From NCBI RefSeq assembly GCF_030815955.1, contig NZ_JAUSXK010000001.1, positions 558,001-622,000 of the forward strand: a stretch of 64,000 nucleotides of DNA, read 5' to 3'. Under the pieces are notes generated by a model that was given only the letters and a program-made list of their open reading frames with translations, had not been told where the DNA came from and ran no database searches. The stretch is from Microbacterium murale. GTDB taxonomy: Bacteria; Actinomycetota; Actinomycetes; Actinomycetales; Microbacteriaceae. Both the position numbers and the translations under genes were made by a program. Each line of letters starts with the position of its first letter. Within the stretch, counting starts at the first letter, position 1. Below, piece after piece: positions 26,748-37,115 of the stretch.

Positions 26748-27503
26748 ATGACCACGCCCCGCCTCGTCGCCTTCGACCTCGACGACACTCTCGCCCCATC
26801 GAAGAGCCCGATCGATCCGCGAATCGCCGCCCAGCTGCTCACCCTGCTGCAGCACGTCGACGTGGCGATCATCTCCGGCGGCAACGAGCAGCAGTTCCGC
26901 ACGCAGGTGATCGCTCAGCTCGGCGACGCGGATGCCACCGATCTCGGCCGCCTGCATCTGCTGCCGACCTGCGGCACTCGTTACCTGCGTCACGACGGCG
27001 AGGGCTTCGACACCGTCTACGCGCACGACCTGTCCGACGAGGAGAAGTCCGCCGCTCTGCAGGCGCTTCGCGAAGAGGCGGAACGGCTCGGTCTGTGGGA
27101 GCAGAACCCCTGGGGCGAGATCCTGGAGGACCGAGGCTCGCAGATCACCTTCTCGGCGCTCGGGCAGAAGGCTCCGCACGACGCGAAACAGGCCTGGGAT
27201 CCTTCCGGTGCCAAGCGCAGCCGGCTCCGCGATGCCGTCGCCGCCCGCCTTCCTGAACTCGAGGTGCGTTCCGGCGGATCCACGTCGATCGACATCACCC
27301 TCGCGGGTATCGACAAGGCCCACGGCATGAAGGCGCTCGCCGAGCACACCGGCATCCCCCTCAGCGACATGCTCTTCTACGGTGACCGGCTCGACGAAGG
27401 CGGCAACGACTACCCCGTCAAGGCGCTCGGCGTCCACTCGATCGCCGTGTCCGGATGGGAAGACACCGCATCCGAACTGGAAGAACTGATTCCGACGCTT
27501 TAG
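26748..27503 (+). CDS. HAD-IIB phosphatase, phosphomannomutase-like
   Basis: This haloacid dehalogenase enzyme has a type IIB cap. The nucleophile is D10 with D12 in FDLDDTLAPS. IISGGNE is motif II. DPSGAKRSRL and the metal motif YGDRLDEGGNDYPV resemble eukaryotic phosphomannomutase, but the usual hexose-binding residues cannot be confirmed by eye. The 251-residue length fits. Sugar-phosphate phosphatase or mutase are both possible. It stands alone between tRNA-Pro and a membrane protein gene. Confidence 0.85.
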   Translation: MTTPRLVAFDLDDTLAPSKSPIDPRIAAQLLTLLQHVDVAIISGGNEQQFRTQVIAQLGDADATDLGRLHLLPTCGTRYLRHDGEGFDTVYAHDLSDEEKSAALQALREEAERLGLWEQNPWGEILEDRGSQITFSALGQKAPHDAKQAWDPSGAKRSRLRDAVAARLPELEVRSGGSTSIDITLAGIDKAHGMKALAEHTGIPLSDMLFYGDRLDEGGNDYPVKALGVHSIAVSGWEDTASELEELIPTL

Positions 27504-27537
27504 CCGCGGGCAGCCAGCCTGGTCGTAGCATGGCGGC

Positions 27538-28380
27538 ATGGATCCGCTGACGCTCACCATCCTCGTCGCCGCTTGCGCCAGTGCGGCCTGTTGGCTGCTG
27601 TCGCTGTTCACCCGTGACACCTCGTGGGTGGACCGCGCCTGGTCGATCGTGCCTGTCGTCTACGTGTGGATCTTCGCCGTGGAGGCGCTCGCCTCGGGCA
27701 TCGACGCGACGCGCCTCGTGATCATGGCGCTCCTCGCCACCGCCTGGGGAGCCAGGCTCACGTTCAATTTCGCACGCAAGGGCGGCTACACCGGCACCGA
27801 GGACTACCGGTGGGCGATCCTCCGCGGGCGGATGCGGCCGTGGCAGTTCCAGGTCTTCAACCTGCTGTTCATCATCGGGTTCCAGATGACGCTGCTCGTG
27901 CTCATCACGCTGCCGGCGCATGTCGCGCTGCAGCACCCGGCCCCGTTCACCGCATGGGATGCCGTGTTCACCGTGCTCTTCCTCGCGCTGCTGATCGGCG
28001 AGACGATCGCTGATCAGCAGCAGTGGAACTTCCATCGTCGGAAGGCGGCCGGCGAGGCATCCGGATTCCTCACCGCCGGCCTGTTCCGCTACAGCCGTCA
28101 TCCGAACTTCTTCTTCGAACAGGCCCAGTGGTGGGTGTTCTATGCGATCGGAGCGACAGCGGCGGTCGCATCCGGTATCGGCATCCTCGGAGGAGCGCTG
28201 AACTGGACGATCATCGGCCCGCTGCTTCTGACCGCGCTCTTCATCGGCTCCACGATCTTCACCGAGTCGATCTCGGCATCCAGATACCCCGAATACACCG
28301 AGTACCGGCGCACGACATCGATGCTCGTGCCCCTTCCACCCCGTGCCGCACGGCAACGCGAACGGCGCTCAGCGGGCTGA
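27538..28380 (+). CDS. DUF1295 membrane protein, steroid-reductase-like
   Basis: The 280 residues hold about six to seven membrane segments. [15 protein letters not shown] near 30 and [20 protein letters not shown] near 183-202 are the DUF1295 signatures, related to 3-oxo-5-alpha-steroid 4-dehydrogenases and isoprenylcysteine methyltransferases. The E-x-R-Y-P-E-Y motif occurs at the end ([13 protein letters not shown]). NADPH-dependent reduction of a lipid substrate is the usual guess for the family; no substrate can be named here. The 3' end overlaps the convergent lldD by 12 bp. Confidence 0.85.
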   Translation: MDPLTLTILVAACASAACWLLSLFTRDTSWVDRAWSIVPVVYVWIFAVEALASGIDATRLVIMALLATAWGARLTFNFARKGGYTGTEDYRWAILRGRMRPWQFQVFNLLFIIGFQMTLLVLITLPAHVALQHPAPFTAWDAVFTVLFLALLIGETIADQQQWNFHRRKAAGEASGFLTAGLFRYSRHPNFFFEQAQWWVFYAIGATAAVASGIGILGGALNWTIIGPLLLTALFIGSTIFTESISASRYPEYTEYRRTTSMLVPLPPRAARQRERRSAG

Positions 28381-29634
28381 GACCGCCGCCTGCGTCGCCG
28401 CGCCGCCCACTGGCACGAGACGGGTGAGCTGGGTCACATGACCGGGCTCGAGCTCGGCGAGTGATGCGACGCCGAGCAGACGCATGGTGCGCTCGATCTC
28501 GGTGCGCAGGATCGCTATCGTGCGGTCGACGCCTTGCCTCCCGCCGGCCATCAGCCCGTACAGATAGGCGCGCCCGATGAGTGTGAAGTCCGCGCCGAGG
28601 GCGACGGCCGCGACGATGTCAGCGCCGTTCATGATGCCGGTGTCGACCATGACGGTGAAATCGTCGCCGACCTCCTTGCGCACCTTCGGCAGCAGATGGA
28701 ACGGGATCGGTGCCCTGTCGAGCTGACGCCCGCCGTGGTTCGACAGCACGATGCCGTCGACGCCGGCGTCACGCAGCTTCACAGAGTCCTCGACGTTCTG
28801 CACGCCCTTGATGACGAGCTTGCCCGGCCAGAGGTCTCTGATGACCGCGAGATCGTCGTAGCTGATCGTCGGGTCCATCGCGGCGTCCAGCAGTTCGCCG
28901 ACGGTGCCGCCGGTCGTGCTGAGCGATGCGAACTCGAGCTTCGGCGTGGTCAGGAAGTCCCACCACCACCACGGGCGGGGGATCGCGTTGATGATCGTTC
29001 CGAGTGTCAGCTGCGGCGGGATAGAGAACCCGTTGCGCTTGTCGCGCAGGCGGGCGCCGGCGACCGGGGTGTCGACGGTGAACTGCAACGTGTCGAAGCC
29101 AGCGGCGGCCGCACGGCGGGTGAGTTCGTAGGAGATCTCCCTGTCGCGCATGACGTACAGCTGGAACCAATTGCGTCCGTCCGGGTTCGCAGCCTTCACT
29201 CCCTCGATCGAAGTGGTGCCCAGGGTGGAGAGCGTGAACGGGATGCCGGCGGCTGCTGCCGCACCGGCACCTGCCTCCTCGCCTTCGGTCTGCATCAGGC
29301 GGGTGAAGCCGGTCGGTGCGATGCCGAATGGCAGCGCGCTGGGTCCGCCGAGGATGTCGACCGACGTGTCGACGTCGGGAGCGGGCTTCAGGATGCCGGG
29401 GTGGAACTCCACATCCCGGAACGCCTGACGGGCGCGCGTCAGCGACAGCTCTCCTTCGGCGGCGCCGTCGGTGTAGTCGAACGCGGCCTTGGGCGTGCGA
29501 CGCTTCGCGATCGTGCGCAGATCGTCGATCGTGAGGGCCGCGTCGAGGCGGCGCTTGCGTCCGTCGAGCTCGGGCTTCTTGAACTTCATGAGCTCGAGCA
29601 GCTCTGAAGGCTTGGGAACCTGGCGGGTGACCAT
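28369..29634 (-). CDS. lldD: FMN-dependent L-lactate dehydrogenase (quinone)
   Basis: This is a membrane-associated alpha-hydroxy-acid dehydrogenase that oxidises L-lactate to pyruvate and reduces quinone. The family signature [12 protein letters not shown] with catalytic His is intact. [17 protein letters not shown] and [13 protein letters not shown] form the FMN pocket, and [16 protein letters not shown] and [19 protein letters not shown] close the barrel. The 421 residues match actinobacterial LldD. Related glycolate or mandelate oxidases are possible, but the upstream lldR-like regulator 10 bp away supports lactate. ATG 29634 has GAAAGGA upstream. Confidence 0.93.
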   Translation of the reverse strand: MVTRQVPKPSELLELMKFKKPELDGRKRRLDAALTIDDLRTIAKRRTPKAAFDYTDGAAEGELSLTRARQAFRDVEFHPGILKPAPDVDTSVDILGGPSALPFGIAPTGFTRLMQTEGEEAGAGAAAAAGIPFTLSTLGTTSIEGVKAANPDGRNWFQLYVMRDREISYELTRRAAAAGFDTLQFTVDTPVAGARLRDKRNGFSIPPQLTLGTIINAIPRPWWWWDFLTTPKLEFASLSTTGGTVGELLDAAMDPTISYDDLAVIRDLWPGKLVIKGVQNVEDSVKLRDAGVDGIVLSNHGGRQLDRAPIPFHLLPKVRKEVGDDFTVMVDTGIMNGADIVAAVALGADFTLIGRAYLYGLMAGGRQGVDRTIAILRTEIERTMRLLGVASLAELEPGHVTQLTRLVPVGGAATQAAVSAR

Positions 29635-29644
29635 GGCGTTCCTT

Positions 29645-30355
29645 TCAGTGTGTCGGATGAGTGGGAGTCAGACCGGCCGCGGTGTAGTAGCCGGTGATGT
29701 GGTCGTGGACGAGGGTGCGCGCGGCATCCGCATCTCCCGAATCGATCGCGGCGATCAGCGCGCGATGCTCGTGCCGCAACCGGGACGCCATGGCATCCCA
29801 GTCATCGATCGCCGCCGATCCGGCGAGCACGTACGATTCGATGGAGGTTCGCAGGCCCGCCATCATCGCGGCGATCACGGTGTTGCCGCTGGATTCGGCG
29901 AGCGCCAGGTGCAGCTGCGCGTCCAGCGCGAGGAACTCGCTGGTGGCGAGTCCGTCGGCATCCATCGCATCGAGCATTCTGTGCGCCGCGCTCGTGTCGC
30001 GCATTTCGTCCGATGCGAGGGCGGTCACGACGGCGTCCTCGAGGACGAGGCGAGTGCGCACGACATCACGCAGCGCGAAGCCCTGTGCGGCCACCTGAAG
30101 GCGCAGCAGTGCCGAGAGGCCCCCAGAGGGCGTGGCGATGACGATCGCACCGGACTGAGGCCCTGAGCCGGTCGCCGTGCGGATCAGCCCCATGACCTCG
30201 AGAACACGCAAGGCCTCGCGGACGCTGGAGCGGCCGACGCCGAGGTCGGACGCCAGGTCTCGTTCCGAAGGAAGCCGGTCGCCGGGGCCGAGGCGCCCGT
30301 CGAGCAGATCGCGTTCGATCCGCTCGAGCACGACCTTCCATGCTCGCTCCGTCAT
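29645..30355 (-). CDS. lldR: GntR/FadR-family regulator, LldR-like
   Basis: This is a DNA-binding repressor of the FCD subgroup. The winged helix is at about 5-75 with [19 protein letters not shown] and the [13 protein letters not shown] helix. The C-terminal FCD ligand domain (about 90-230) keeps its metal-type residues in [15 protein letters not shown] and [11 protein letters not shown] very good AGGAGGTG lies before ATG 30355, so I set the start there although the frame continues upstream into tdk. Two GTGGTC-n-GACCAC operators sit right upstream, indicating autoregulation and control of lldD by L-lactate. Confidence 0.9.
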   Translation of the reverse strand: MTERAWKVVLERIERDLLDGRLGPGDRLPSERDLASDLGVGRSSVREALRVLEVMGLIRTATGSGPQSGAIVIATPSGGLSALLRLQVAAQGFALRDVVRTRLVLEDAVVTALASDEMRDTSAAHRMLDAMDADGLATSEFLALDAQLHLALAESSGNTVIAAMMAGLRTSIESYVLAGSAAIDDWDAMASRLRHEHRALIAAIDSGDADAARTLVHDHITGYYTAAGLTPTHPTH

Positions 30356-31132
30356 TGCACCTCCTGTGGTCTGACCACAGCGTACCTCGTGTGGTCGGAC
30401 CACACAAACATGCGCGACGCCGCGCACGGAATCCGCCGGGGTCATGCGGGAGAGATCGCGCTGCCCCCGGGCAGACTCAGCCCAGACGCCCGCGCCGGAC
30501 TCCTCGAGGTAGCAGTTGCCGCAGAGCGACTCATAGGTGACCACGTCGGCCGGCGCCCCACTCGCGGCGCCCTCGTCGATCGCGACCTGGTCGCCGTCGA
30601 ACACGAAGCGACCGTTGATGATGCGGCCGTTGAAGACCGCTTTGCGACCGCAACGGCAGATCGTCTTGAGCTCCTCCAGCGAATGAGCGATCGCGAGCAG
30701 CCTGGCGGAGCCGGGAAAGGCGTGGGTCAGGAAGTCATTGCGGATGCCGTAGGCCATCACAGGGATGCCGTCCACCACCGCGATCCGGAACAGATCATCG
30801 ATCTGCTCCGCAGTGAGGAACTGCGCCTCGTCGACGAGCAGACAGGCGACGTCGACCGGTTCGCCGGGGAGCAGGCTCTCATCGTTGTGCTTCTGCATCC
30901 GCCCGCGCTCGCGCTGGAACAACGCACGTGCGTCACCATCCGGCGGGATCAGGAAGTCGACCTCGCGGGTCATACCGAGACGGCTCTCCACCTGGCTCGC
31001 GCCCTTGGTGTCTATCGCCGGCTTCGCGAGCAGCACGTGCTGGCCGCGCTCTTCGTAGTTGTAAGCCGCCTGCAGCAGGGCCGTCGACTTGCCGGAGTTC
31101 ATCGCCCCGTAGCGGAAGTACAGCTTCGCCAC
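30356..31132 (-). CDS. tdk: Thymidine kinase (type II), no stop codon before lldR
   Basis: The enzyme phosphorylates thymidine for dTTP salvage. The P-loop GAMNSGKST is at 9-17, the Walker B-type LLVDEAQFL at 98-106, the lasso region near 160-200, and zinc-site cysteines are C159, C161, C204 and C207. Kinase homology ends near residue 215. The frame then runs 45 more residues through the LldR operators and straight into lldR with no stop; the end coordinate given is the base before the lldR ATG. The start is GTG 31132, 9 bp after mqo. A nearby TGA in the next frame suggests a lost base. Confidence 0.85.
30364..30405. promoter_or_regulatory. Twin LldR operators
   Basis: Two perfect 17-bp palindromes, ctgtggtc-t-gaccacag (30364-30380) and gtgtggtc-g-gaccacac (30389-30405), have centres 25 bp apart. 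The core TGGTC-n-GACCA is the known site type of FadR/LldR regulators. They lie 9 bp before the lldR start, in position to block lldR-lldD transcription and perhaps loop as a pair. Confidence 0.85.
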
Positions 31133-31141
31133 GGTGCGCTG

Positions 31142-32614
31142 CTACCTCGAGATGCCGAGCGCGGCCGCCGTCGCCGTCATGGACGCGTCTGCTGCCGCTT
31201 CGTTCTCGTTCAGCTTCTCGCCGTACGTCGGGATCAGCTCGCGCAACGCGGGCTCCCAGCCGGCGTACTGGCCGGGGAAGCACTTCTGCAGCAGGCTGAG
31301 CATGATCGGCACGGCAGTCGAGGCGCCAGGCGATGCACCGAGGAGCCCGGCGATCGAACCGTCAGCGGCCGAGACGACCTCGGTGCCGAACTGCAGCACG
31401 CCGCCCTTCTCCGCGTCCTTCTTCATGACCTGAGCGCGCTGACCGGCGTCGATGAGCGACCAGTCCTCGTCCTTCGCCGTCGGCATGAAGACACGAAGGC
31501 CGTCGACCTTCTTGCGATGGTTCTTGAGCAGCTCACCGACCAGGTACGTGATCAGGTCGGGGTTCGCGAACGCCACGCGCAGCATCGGCCACAGATTGTG
31601 CGTGCGCACCTGGCTGACGATGTCGAGCATCGAGCCGTTCTTGAGGAACTTGGGGCTGAACGTCGCGAACGGGCCGAACAGCAGCGACGCCTCGCCGTCG
31701 ACGACGCGGGTGTCCAGGTGCGGCACCGACATCGGCGGTGCGCCGACGGATGCCTGCGAGTAGACCTTGGCCTTGTGCTGGGAGACGATGGCGGGGTTCG
31801 TGGTCTTGAGAAACTGCCCGCCGATCGGGAAGACGCCGTAGCCCTTGATCTCGGGGATGCCGGATCGCTGCAGCAGCTTCAAAGCCCAGCCGCCGGCACC
31901 GACGAAGACGAACTTCGCGTTGAGCTCGCCGGGCGTGTGCCCCAGAGCATTGCGGTACGAGACCTGCCAGCTGCCGTCCTTCTGCTTCTTGAGCTTTCGC
32001 ACCTCGTGGTTCGTGCGCAGTTCGACCCCGCTGCCTGCGAGGTGGTCGAAGAGCTGGTGCGTCAGCGCGCCGAAGTCGACGTCGGTGCCGGCCGGAACCC
32101 TGGTCGCGGCGAACGGCTCGCCCTTGCGGCGCTTCTGCATGAGCAACGGCGCCCACTGGTTGATGACGCGGGAGTCTTCGCTGTACTCGATGCCCTCGAA
32201 CAGCGGCTGCTTCTTGAGCACCTCGTAGCGCGCCTTGAGGTACGCGACATCCTTCTCGCCGCGTACGAACGTCATGTGCGGGGTGGCGTTGATGAACGTC
32301 GAGGGCTCGTCGAGCACGCCCTTGGCGACCAGCGACGACCAGAACTGACGGCTCTGCTGGAACTGCTCGTTGATGGAGACCGCCTTGGCGGGGTCCAGCG
32401 GTCCGCCGTCGTTCTTCGGCATGTAGTTCAGCTCGCAGAGCGCGGCATGGCCGGTGCCCGCGTTGTTCCACGGGTTGGAGCTCTCCTGTGCCACATCGGA
32501 GAGTCGCTCGAACGCGACGATCTTCCAATCAGGCTGCAGTTCGTGCAGAAGGGTGCCCAGTGTGGCGCTCATGATGCCACCACCGATGAGGACGACGTCG
32601 ACGGATTCAGTCAC
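31142..32614 (-). CDS. mqo: Malate:quinone oxidoreductase
   Basis: This FAD enzyme on the membrane surface oxidises malate to oxaloacetate and feeds electrons to menaquinone, replacing or complementing soluble malate dehydrogenase in many actinobacteria. The FAD-binding VVLIGGGIMSATLG is at 7-20. NAGTGHAALCELNY and GYGVFPIGGQFL are family signatures, and GASPGASTAVPIML near the end is the C-terminal FAD contact. The 490 residues are normal. It is the first gene of the mqo, tdk, lldR, lldD row. Confidence 0.96.
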   Translation of the reverse strand: MTESVDVVLIGGGIMSATLGTLLHELQPDWKIVAFERLSDVAQESSNPWNNAGTGHAALCELNYMPKNDGGPLDPAKAVSINEQFQQSRQFWSSLVAKGVLDEPSTFINATPHMTFVRGEKDVAYLKARYEVLKKQPLFEGIEYSEDSRVINQWAPLLMQKRRKGEPFAATRVPAGTDVDFGALTHQLFDHLAGSGVELRTNHEVRKLKKQKDGSWQVSYRNALGHTPGELNAKFVFVGAGGWALKLLQRSGIPEIKGYGVFPIGGQFLKTTNPAIVSQHKAKVYSQASVGAPPMSVPHLDTRVVDGEASLLFGPFATFSPKFLKNGSMLDIVSQVRTHNLWPMLRVAFANPDLITYLVGELLKNHRKKVDGLRVFMPTAKDEDWSLIDAGQRAQVMKKDAEKGGVLQFGTEVVSAADGSIAGLLGASPGASTAVPIMLSLLQKCFPGQYAGWEPALRELIPTYGEKLNENEAAADASMTATAAALGISR

Positions 32615-32699
32615 CGAACCAGTCTAGTTCGCGCGCCGGATGACGCGAACCACGGTCGGCGGCACCACTCGTCGGCACAGATGCAGGGAGATCGTACGG

Positions 32700-32752
32700 A
32701 TGCAGGGCGAAACACCGACGGATGCCCCTGCGTCCGTGCATGCGCCCTGCAT
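32700..32752 (-). terminator. Nested hairpin after asd, possible terminator
   Basis: A 10-bp perfect outer stem (atgcagggcg at 32700-32709 with cgccctgcat at 32743-32752) encloses an 8-bp inner stem with one G-U pair. It lies in the 182-bp gap between asd and mqo, past the asd stop. There is no T-tract, so the terminator role is uncertain. The word atgcaggg occurs twice more nearby. Confidence 0.45.
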
Positions 32753-32796
32753 GTGTACCACGCGACTCGGTCGCCGGCGAGCCTGGCCGGTCGGTG

Positions 32797-33975
<1,179 letters not shown>

Positions 33976-35262
33976 TCAGCGACCGGTGCCGGCGTGCACG
34001 ACGGCGTCGTCTTCACCGTCGAGGCCGTAAGCGGTGTGCACGATGCGGGCGGCGTCAGCGAGGTCGGAGCCGCGCAGCACAACCGAGATGCGGATCTCGG
34101 AGGTCGAGATCATCTCGATGTTGATGCCGGCGGTCGACAGCGCTTCGAACAGCGTCGCCGAGACCCCGGAGTGCACGCGCATGCCGGCACCGACGACGGA
34201 GAGCTTGCCGATCTGGTCGTCATGGATCAGGCTGTCGAAGCCCACGTCCGACTGCTCGGCGGCGAGTGCCTTCAGAGCGCTCGAGGCATCGCCCTTCGGG
34301 AGCGTGAACGAGATGTCGGCACGACCTGTGGCAGCCACCGACACGTTCTGCACGATCATGTCGACGTTCGCACCGGACTTCGCGACGATCTTGAAGATCT
34401 CTGCCGCCTTGCCTGGAACGTCCGGCACGCCGACGACGGTGATCTTCGCCTGTCCCATCTCGGTGGCGACACCTGCGACGATCGGTTCTTCCATGGCTGC
34501 TCCCTCGGCTTCGCGAGGGTTCTTCATGCCCTCGCCCAGAACGTATGTGCCTTCGCTCGACGAGAAAGTCGAGCGTGCGTGGATGAGCACGCCGTGGCGG
34601 CGTGCGAATTCGACGGCGCGGATGTAGAGCACCTTCGCGCCGTTGGCTGCGAGCTCGAGCATCTCCTCGCTGGAGACGTGATCGAGCTTCTGTGCACGCG
34701 GGATGACTCGCGGATCTGCCGTGTAGATGCCGTCGACGTCGCTGTAGATCTCGCACACGTCGGCGTTCAGCGCTGACGCGAGCGCGACGGCGGTGGTGTC
34801 TGAGCCGCCACGTCCCAGTGTGGTGATGTCGCGAGTGTCGCGGTTGAATCCCTGGAACCCGGCGACGATCACGATCGCCCCCTCGTCGAGCGCTTCGCGC
34901 AGCCGCACGGGGGTGACGTCGACGATGCGCGCGGACCCGTGGTGGTCGTCCGTGATCATGCCGGCCTGGCTCCCGGTGAAGGAGCGCGCTTCGAAGCCCA
35001 TCGAGTGGATCGCCATCGCGAGCAGCGCCATCGAGATGCGCTCCCCGCTGGAGAGCAGCATGTCGAGCTCTCGCGGTGCGGGAATCGGTGCGACCTCGTT
35101 GGCGAGATCGAGCAGCTCGTCAGTCGTGTCGCCCATCGCGCTCACAGCGACGACGACGTCGTGTCCCGCGCGTCGCGTGTCGACGATGCGTTTGGCGACG
35201 CGCTTGATGCTCTCGGCATCTGCCACGGACGAGCCGCCGTACTTCTGCACAATGAGGGCCAA
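33976..35262 (-). CDS. lysC: Aspartate kinase
   Basis: The enzyme phosphorylates aspartate at the head of the aspartate pathway. The kinase domain starts [13 protein letters not shown] (5-17) and includes [16 protein letters not shown]. Two C-terminal ACT domains (about 260-420) carry the feedback site near [12 protein letters not shown]. Corynebacterial lysC also makes a C-terminal beta subunit from an internal start; this may occur here but is not evident. The start is TTG 35262 ([10 protein letters not shown]) with GGGAG upstream. A TACAAT -10 box lies 40 bp before it. Confidence 0.95.
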   Translation of the reverse strand: MALIVQKYGGSSVADAESIKRVAKRIVDTRRAGHDVVVAVSAMGDTTDELLDLANEVAPIPAPRELDMLLSSGERISMALLAMAIHSMGFEARSFTGSQAGMITDDHHGSARIVDVTPVRLREALDEGAIVIVAGFQGFNRDTRDITTLGRGGSDTTAVALASALNADVCEIYSDVDGIYTADPRVIPRAQKLDHVSSEEMLELAANGAKVLYIRAVEFARRHGVLIHARSTFSSSEGTYVLGEGMKNPREAEGAAMEEPIVAGVATEMGQAKITVVGVPDVPGKAAEIFKIVAKSGANVDMIVQNVSVAATGRADISFTLPKGDASSALKALAAEQSDVGFDSLIHDDQIGKLSVVGAGMRVHSGVSATLFEALSTAGINIEMISTSEIRISVVLRGSDLADAARIVHTAYGLDGEDDAVVHAGTGR

Positions 35263-35303
35263 CAGTCACTCCCTGAGATGTCGGGCAGATCCGCCCACCG
35301 GCC

Positions 35304-35309
35304 ATTGTA
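35304..35309 (-). promoter_or_regulatory. Candidate -10 box of lysC
   Basis: TACAAT on the minus strand would start transcription near 35297, leaving a leader of about 35 bases. GGGAATAC lies 10 bases upstream of it, a word also found before the TACAAT at 3954. No clear -35 hexamer is seen. Confidence 0.4.
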
Positions 35310-35443
35310 CTTTCGACGCGTATTCCCTTCCGCGCATGTGACGCCCCGCGGGTTCCGAGCAGGCGACGGTGGCGCGGTGCCGGACGGCAAGATCGATCAT
35401 TCGATGGTTCCCGTGCACGGAAGCGGCGATCAGGCTCTGCTGC

Positions 35444-36481
35444 TCAGCCTGCGGACGGCGGTCCGTCGGGAGCCGATCTCTTCGGAGCCTGTCGGTCAGG
35501 ATCAGTGACGGGCGGACTCGTGACGGGCGGATCCGTGACGGCCGAGAGGCCGGTAGCGGACGCAGCGGACACCGCGGCCGCAATGGTGGGGCGGGTGCGC
35601 AGGCGCCCGCCCGTCGCGGCGAACCAGCATCCGGCGAGGATCACCGGGAAACCGATCAGCAGCCCCGGTGTGACCGGCTCGGCGAGGACGATCGCCCCGA
35701 GCACGATCGCGACGACAGGGTTGATGTAGGTGAACAGGGGCGCACGTACCGGTCCGACTTCTCGGATGAGCGCGAAGAAGGCGATGAATGCGACCGCGGT
35801 GCAGATGACGCCGAGCAGCACCAGCGACACCGTCGAACGGATCGTCGGAACCTCATGCTGCGTGAGCAGTGCGGCCGGCAGGTATCCGAGGCCGATCGCG
35901 AACAGCGCGAGCGTGATGGTGCCGATCGAAGGGACGTCCACCAGTTTGTGAGCGATGATGAACGGAGCGATGGCGTACAGGAGCGCCGTCAGCAGGATCT
36001 CGCCGATCGCGAAGACACTCGCCTCGCTGTGGGGGAAGAGCCCCGGACCTGCGACCACGATCCCGACGCCGACGAAACCGAGCAGAAGACCGCCGAGGCG
36101 CACCGGGGCGAGGACCGTGCGGTCGCCGCGCAACAGGGCGATCATGACCGCGAACAGCGGCACCGTCGCGACGAGCAGCCCCGTGAGCCCGGAGGGCAAT
36201 TGCGTCTCGGCGTGGCTGAGCAACAGGAACGGCCCGGCCATCTCGACCAGACCGAACGCGAGCACCCATGGCCAGTGCCGCCACGCAGCCTTCAGGGCAC
36301 CGCTGCGGATCGCGAAGGGAAGCAGCAGGAGTCCGCCCAGCAACGTGCGCCCGGCGACGACGGCCGGCGGGGTGAACGAGTGCACCGCCTCTTTGATGAA
36401 CAGGTAGGTGATGCCCCATACGAAGGCCATGACCGCGAAGAGGATCCACCCTCTGCGGGTGAAGCCCCCGTTGGCGTTCAT
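35444..36481 (-). CDS. EamA/DMT family exporter
   Basis: This is a ten-helix drug/metabolite transporter with two EamA repeats. The first starts WILFAVMAFVWGITYLFIKE, and the second ends IVLGAIVLAEPVTPGLLIG. The substrate is unknown; relatives export amino acids or metabolites. I start at ATG 36481 (MNANGGFTRRGW), because the longer frame to 36550 would overlap recR by 29 bp and is not hydrophobic or conserved-looking. The C-terminal tail is Pro/Val/Thr-rich and partly encoded by 15-bp repeats. It follows recR by 40 bp. Confidence 0.88.
   Translation of the reverse strand: MNANGGFTRRGWILFAVMAFVWGITYLFIKEAVHSFTPPAVVAGRTLLGGLLLLPFAIRSGALKAAWRHWPWVLAFGLVEMAGPFLLLSHAETQLPSGLTGLLVATVPLFAVMIALLRGDRTVLAPVRLGGLLLGFVGVGIVVAGPGLFPHSEASVFAIGEILLTALLYAIAPFIIAHKLVDVPSIGTITLALFAIGLGYLPAALLTQHEVPTIRSTVSLVLLGVICTAVAFIAFFALIREVGPVRAPLFTYINPVVAIVLGAIVLAEPVTPGLLIGFPVILAGCWFAATGGRLRTRPTIAAAVSAASATGLSAVTDPPVTSPPVTDPDRQAPKRSAPDGPPSAG
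35505..35546. repeat. Tandem 15-bp repeat in the EamA tail
   Basis: gtgacgggcggactc (35505-35519) is followed by gtgacgggcggatcc (35520-35534) and a partial third copy. On the minus strand the units encode the DPPVTSPPVTDP part of the exporter tail. Confidence 0.7.
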
Positions 36482-36521
36482 CCGGCCACTGCCGCGGCGA
36501 TCACGAAGACCGCGAGGGTTC

Positions 36522-37115
36522 TCACAGCGTCCGTCGTCCTTCGAAGGCACGACCGAGCGTGACCTCGTCGGCGTACTCCAGATCGCCGCCCACCGGGAGA
36601 CCGGATGCGAGGCGTGACACCGTGATCTGCATCGTGGTCAGCAGCCTGCTGAGGTAGCTCGCCGTCGCCTCGCCCTCGAGGTTCGGGTTCGTTGCGAGGA
36701 TGACCTCCTGCACGGTCCCGTCGGCGAGACGCGACATCAGCTGGGTGATCCGCAAGTCGTCCGGCCCGACGCCCGCGATCGGACTGATCGCCCCGCCCAG
36801 CACGTGGTACAGGCCGCGGAACTCACGGGTGCGTTCGATGGCGGAGACGTCCTTCGCATCCTCGACGACGCAGATCAGTGCAGGATTGCGCCGCGGGTCG
36901 CGGCAGATCGCACAGCGGTCCTGTTCTGAGACGTTGCCGCAGATCTCGCAGAACCGCACGCGTTCGCGCACGTCGGTGAGGAGCTCGGCGAGACGGGCGA
37001 CGTCGAACGTCGGCGTCTGAAGGATATGGAAAGTGATGCGCTGCGCTGACTTCGGACCGATGCCGGGCAGTCGGCCGAATTCATCGATGAGCTCTTGAAC
37101 GATGCCGTCGTACAT
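36522..37115 (-). CDS. recR: Recombination protein RecR
   Basis: RecR loads RecA at gaps with RecO and RecF. The helix-hairpin-helix lies in [15 protein letters not shown] (13-27). The zinc cysteines are C56, C59, C68 and C71, and the TOPRIM domain follows with ICVVEDAKD. The 197 residues are normal. Its ATG overlaps the dnaX stop (TGATG), the common dnaX-recR coupling; the small ybaB gene often found between them is absent. Confidence 0.97.
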   Translation of the reverse strand: MYDGIVQELIDEFGRLPGIGPKSAQRITFHILQTPTFDVARLAELLTDVRERVRFCEICGNVSEQDRCAICRDPRRNPALICVVEDAKDVSAIERTREFRGLYHVLGGAISPIAGVGPDDLRITQLMSRLADGTVQEVILATNPNLEGEATASYLSRLLTTMQITVSRLASGLPVGGDLEYADEVTLGRAFEGRRTL

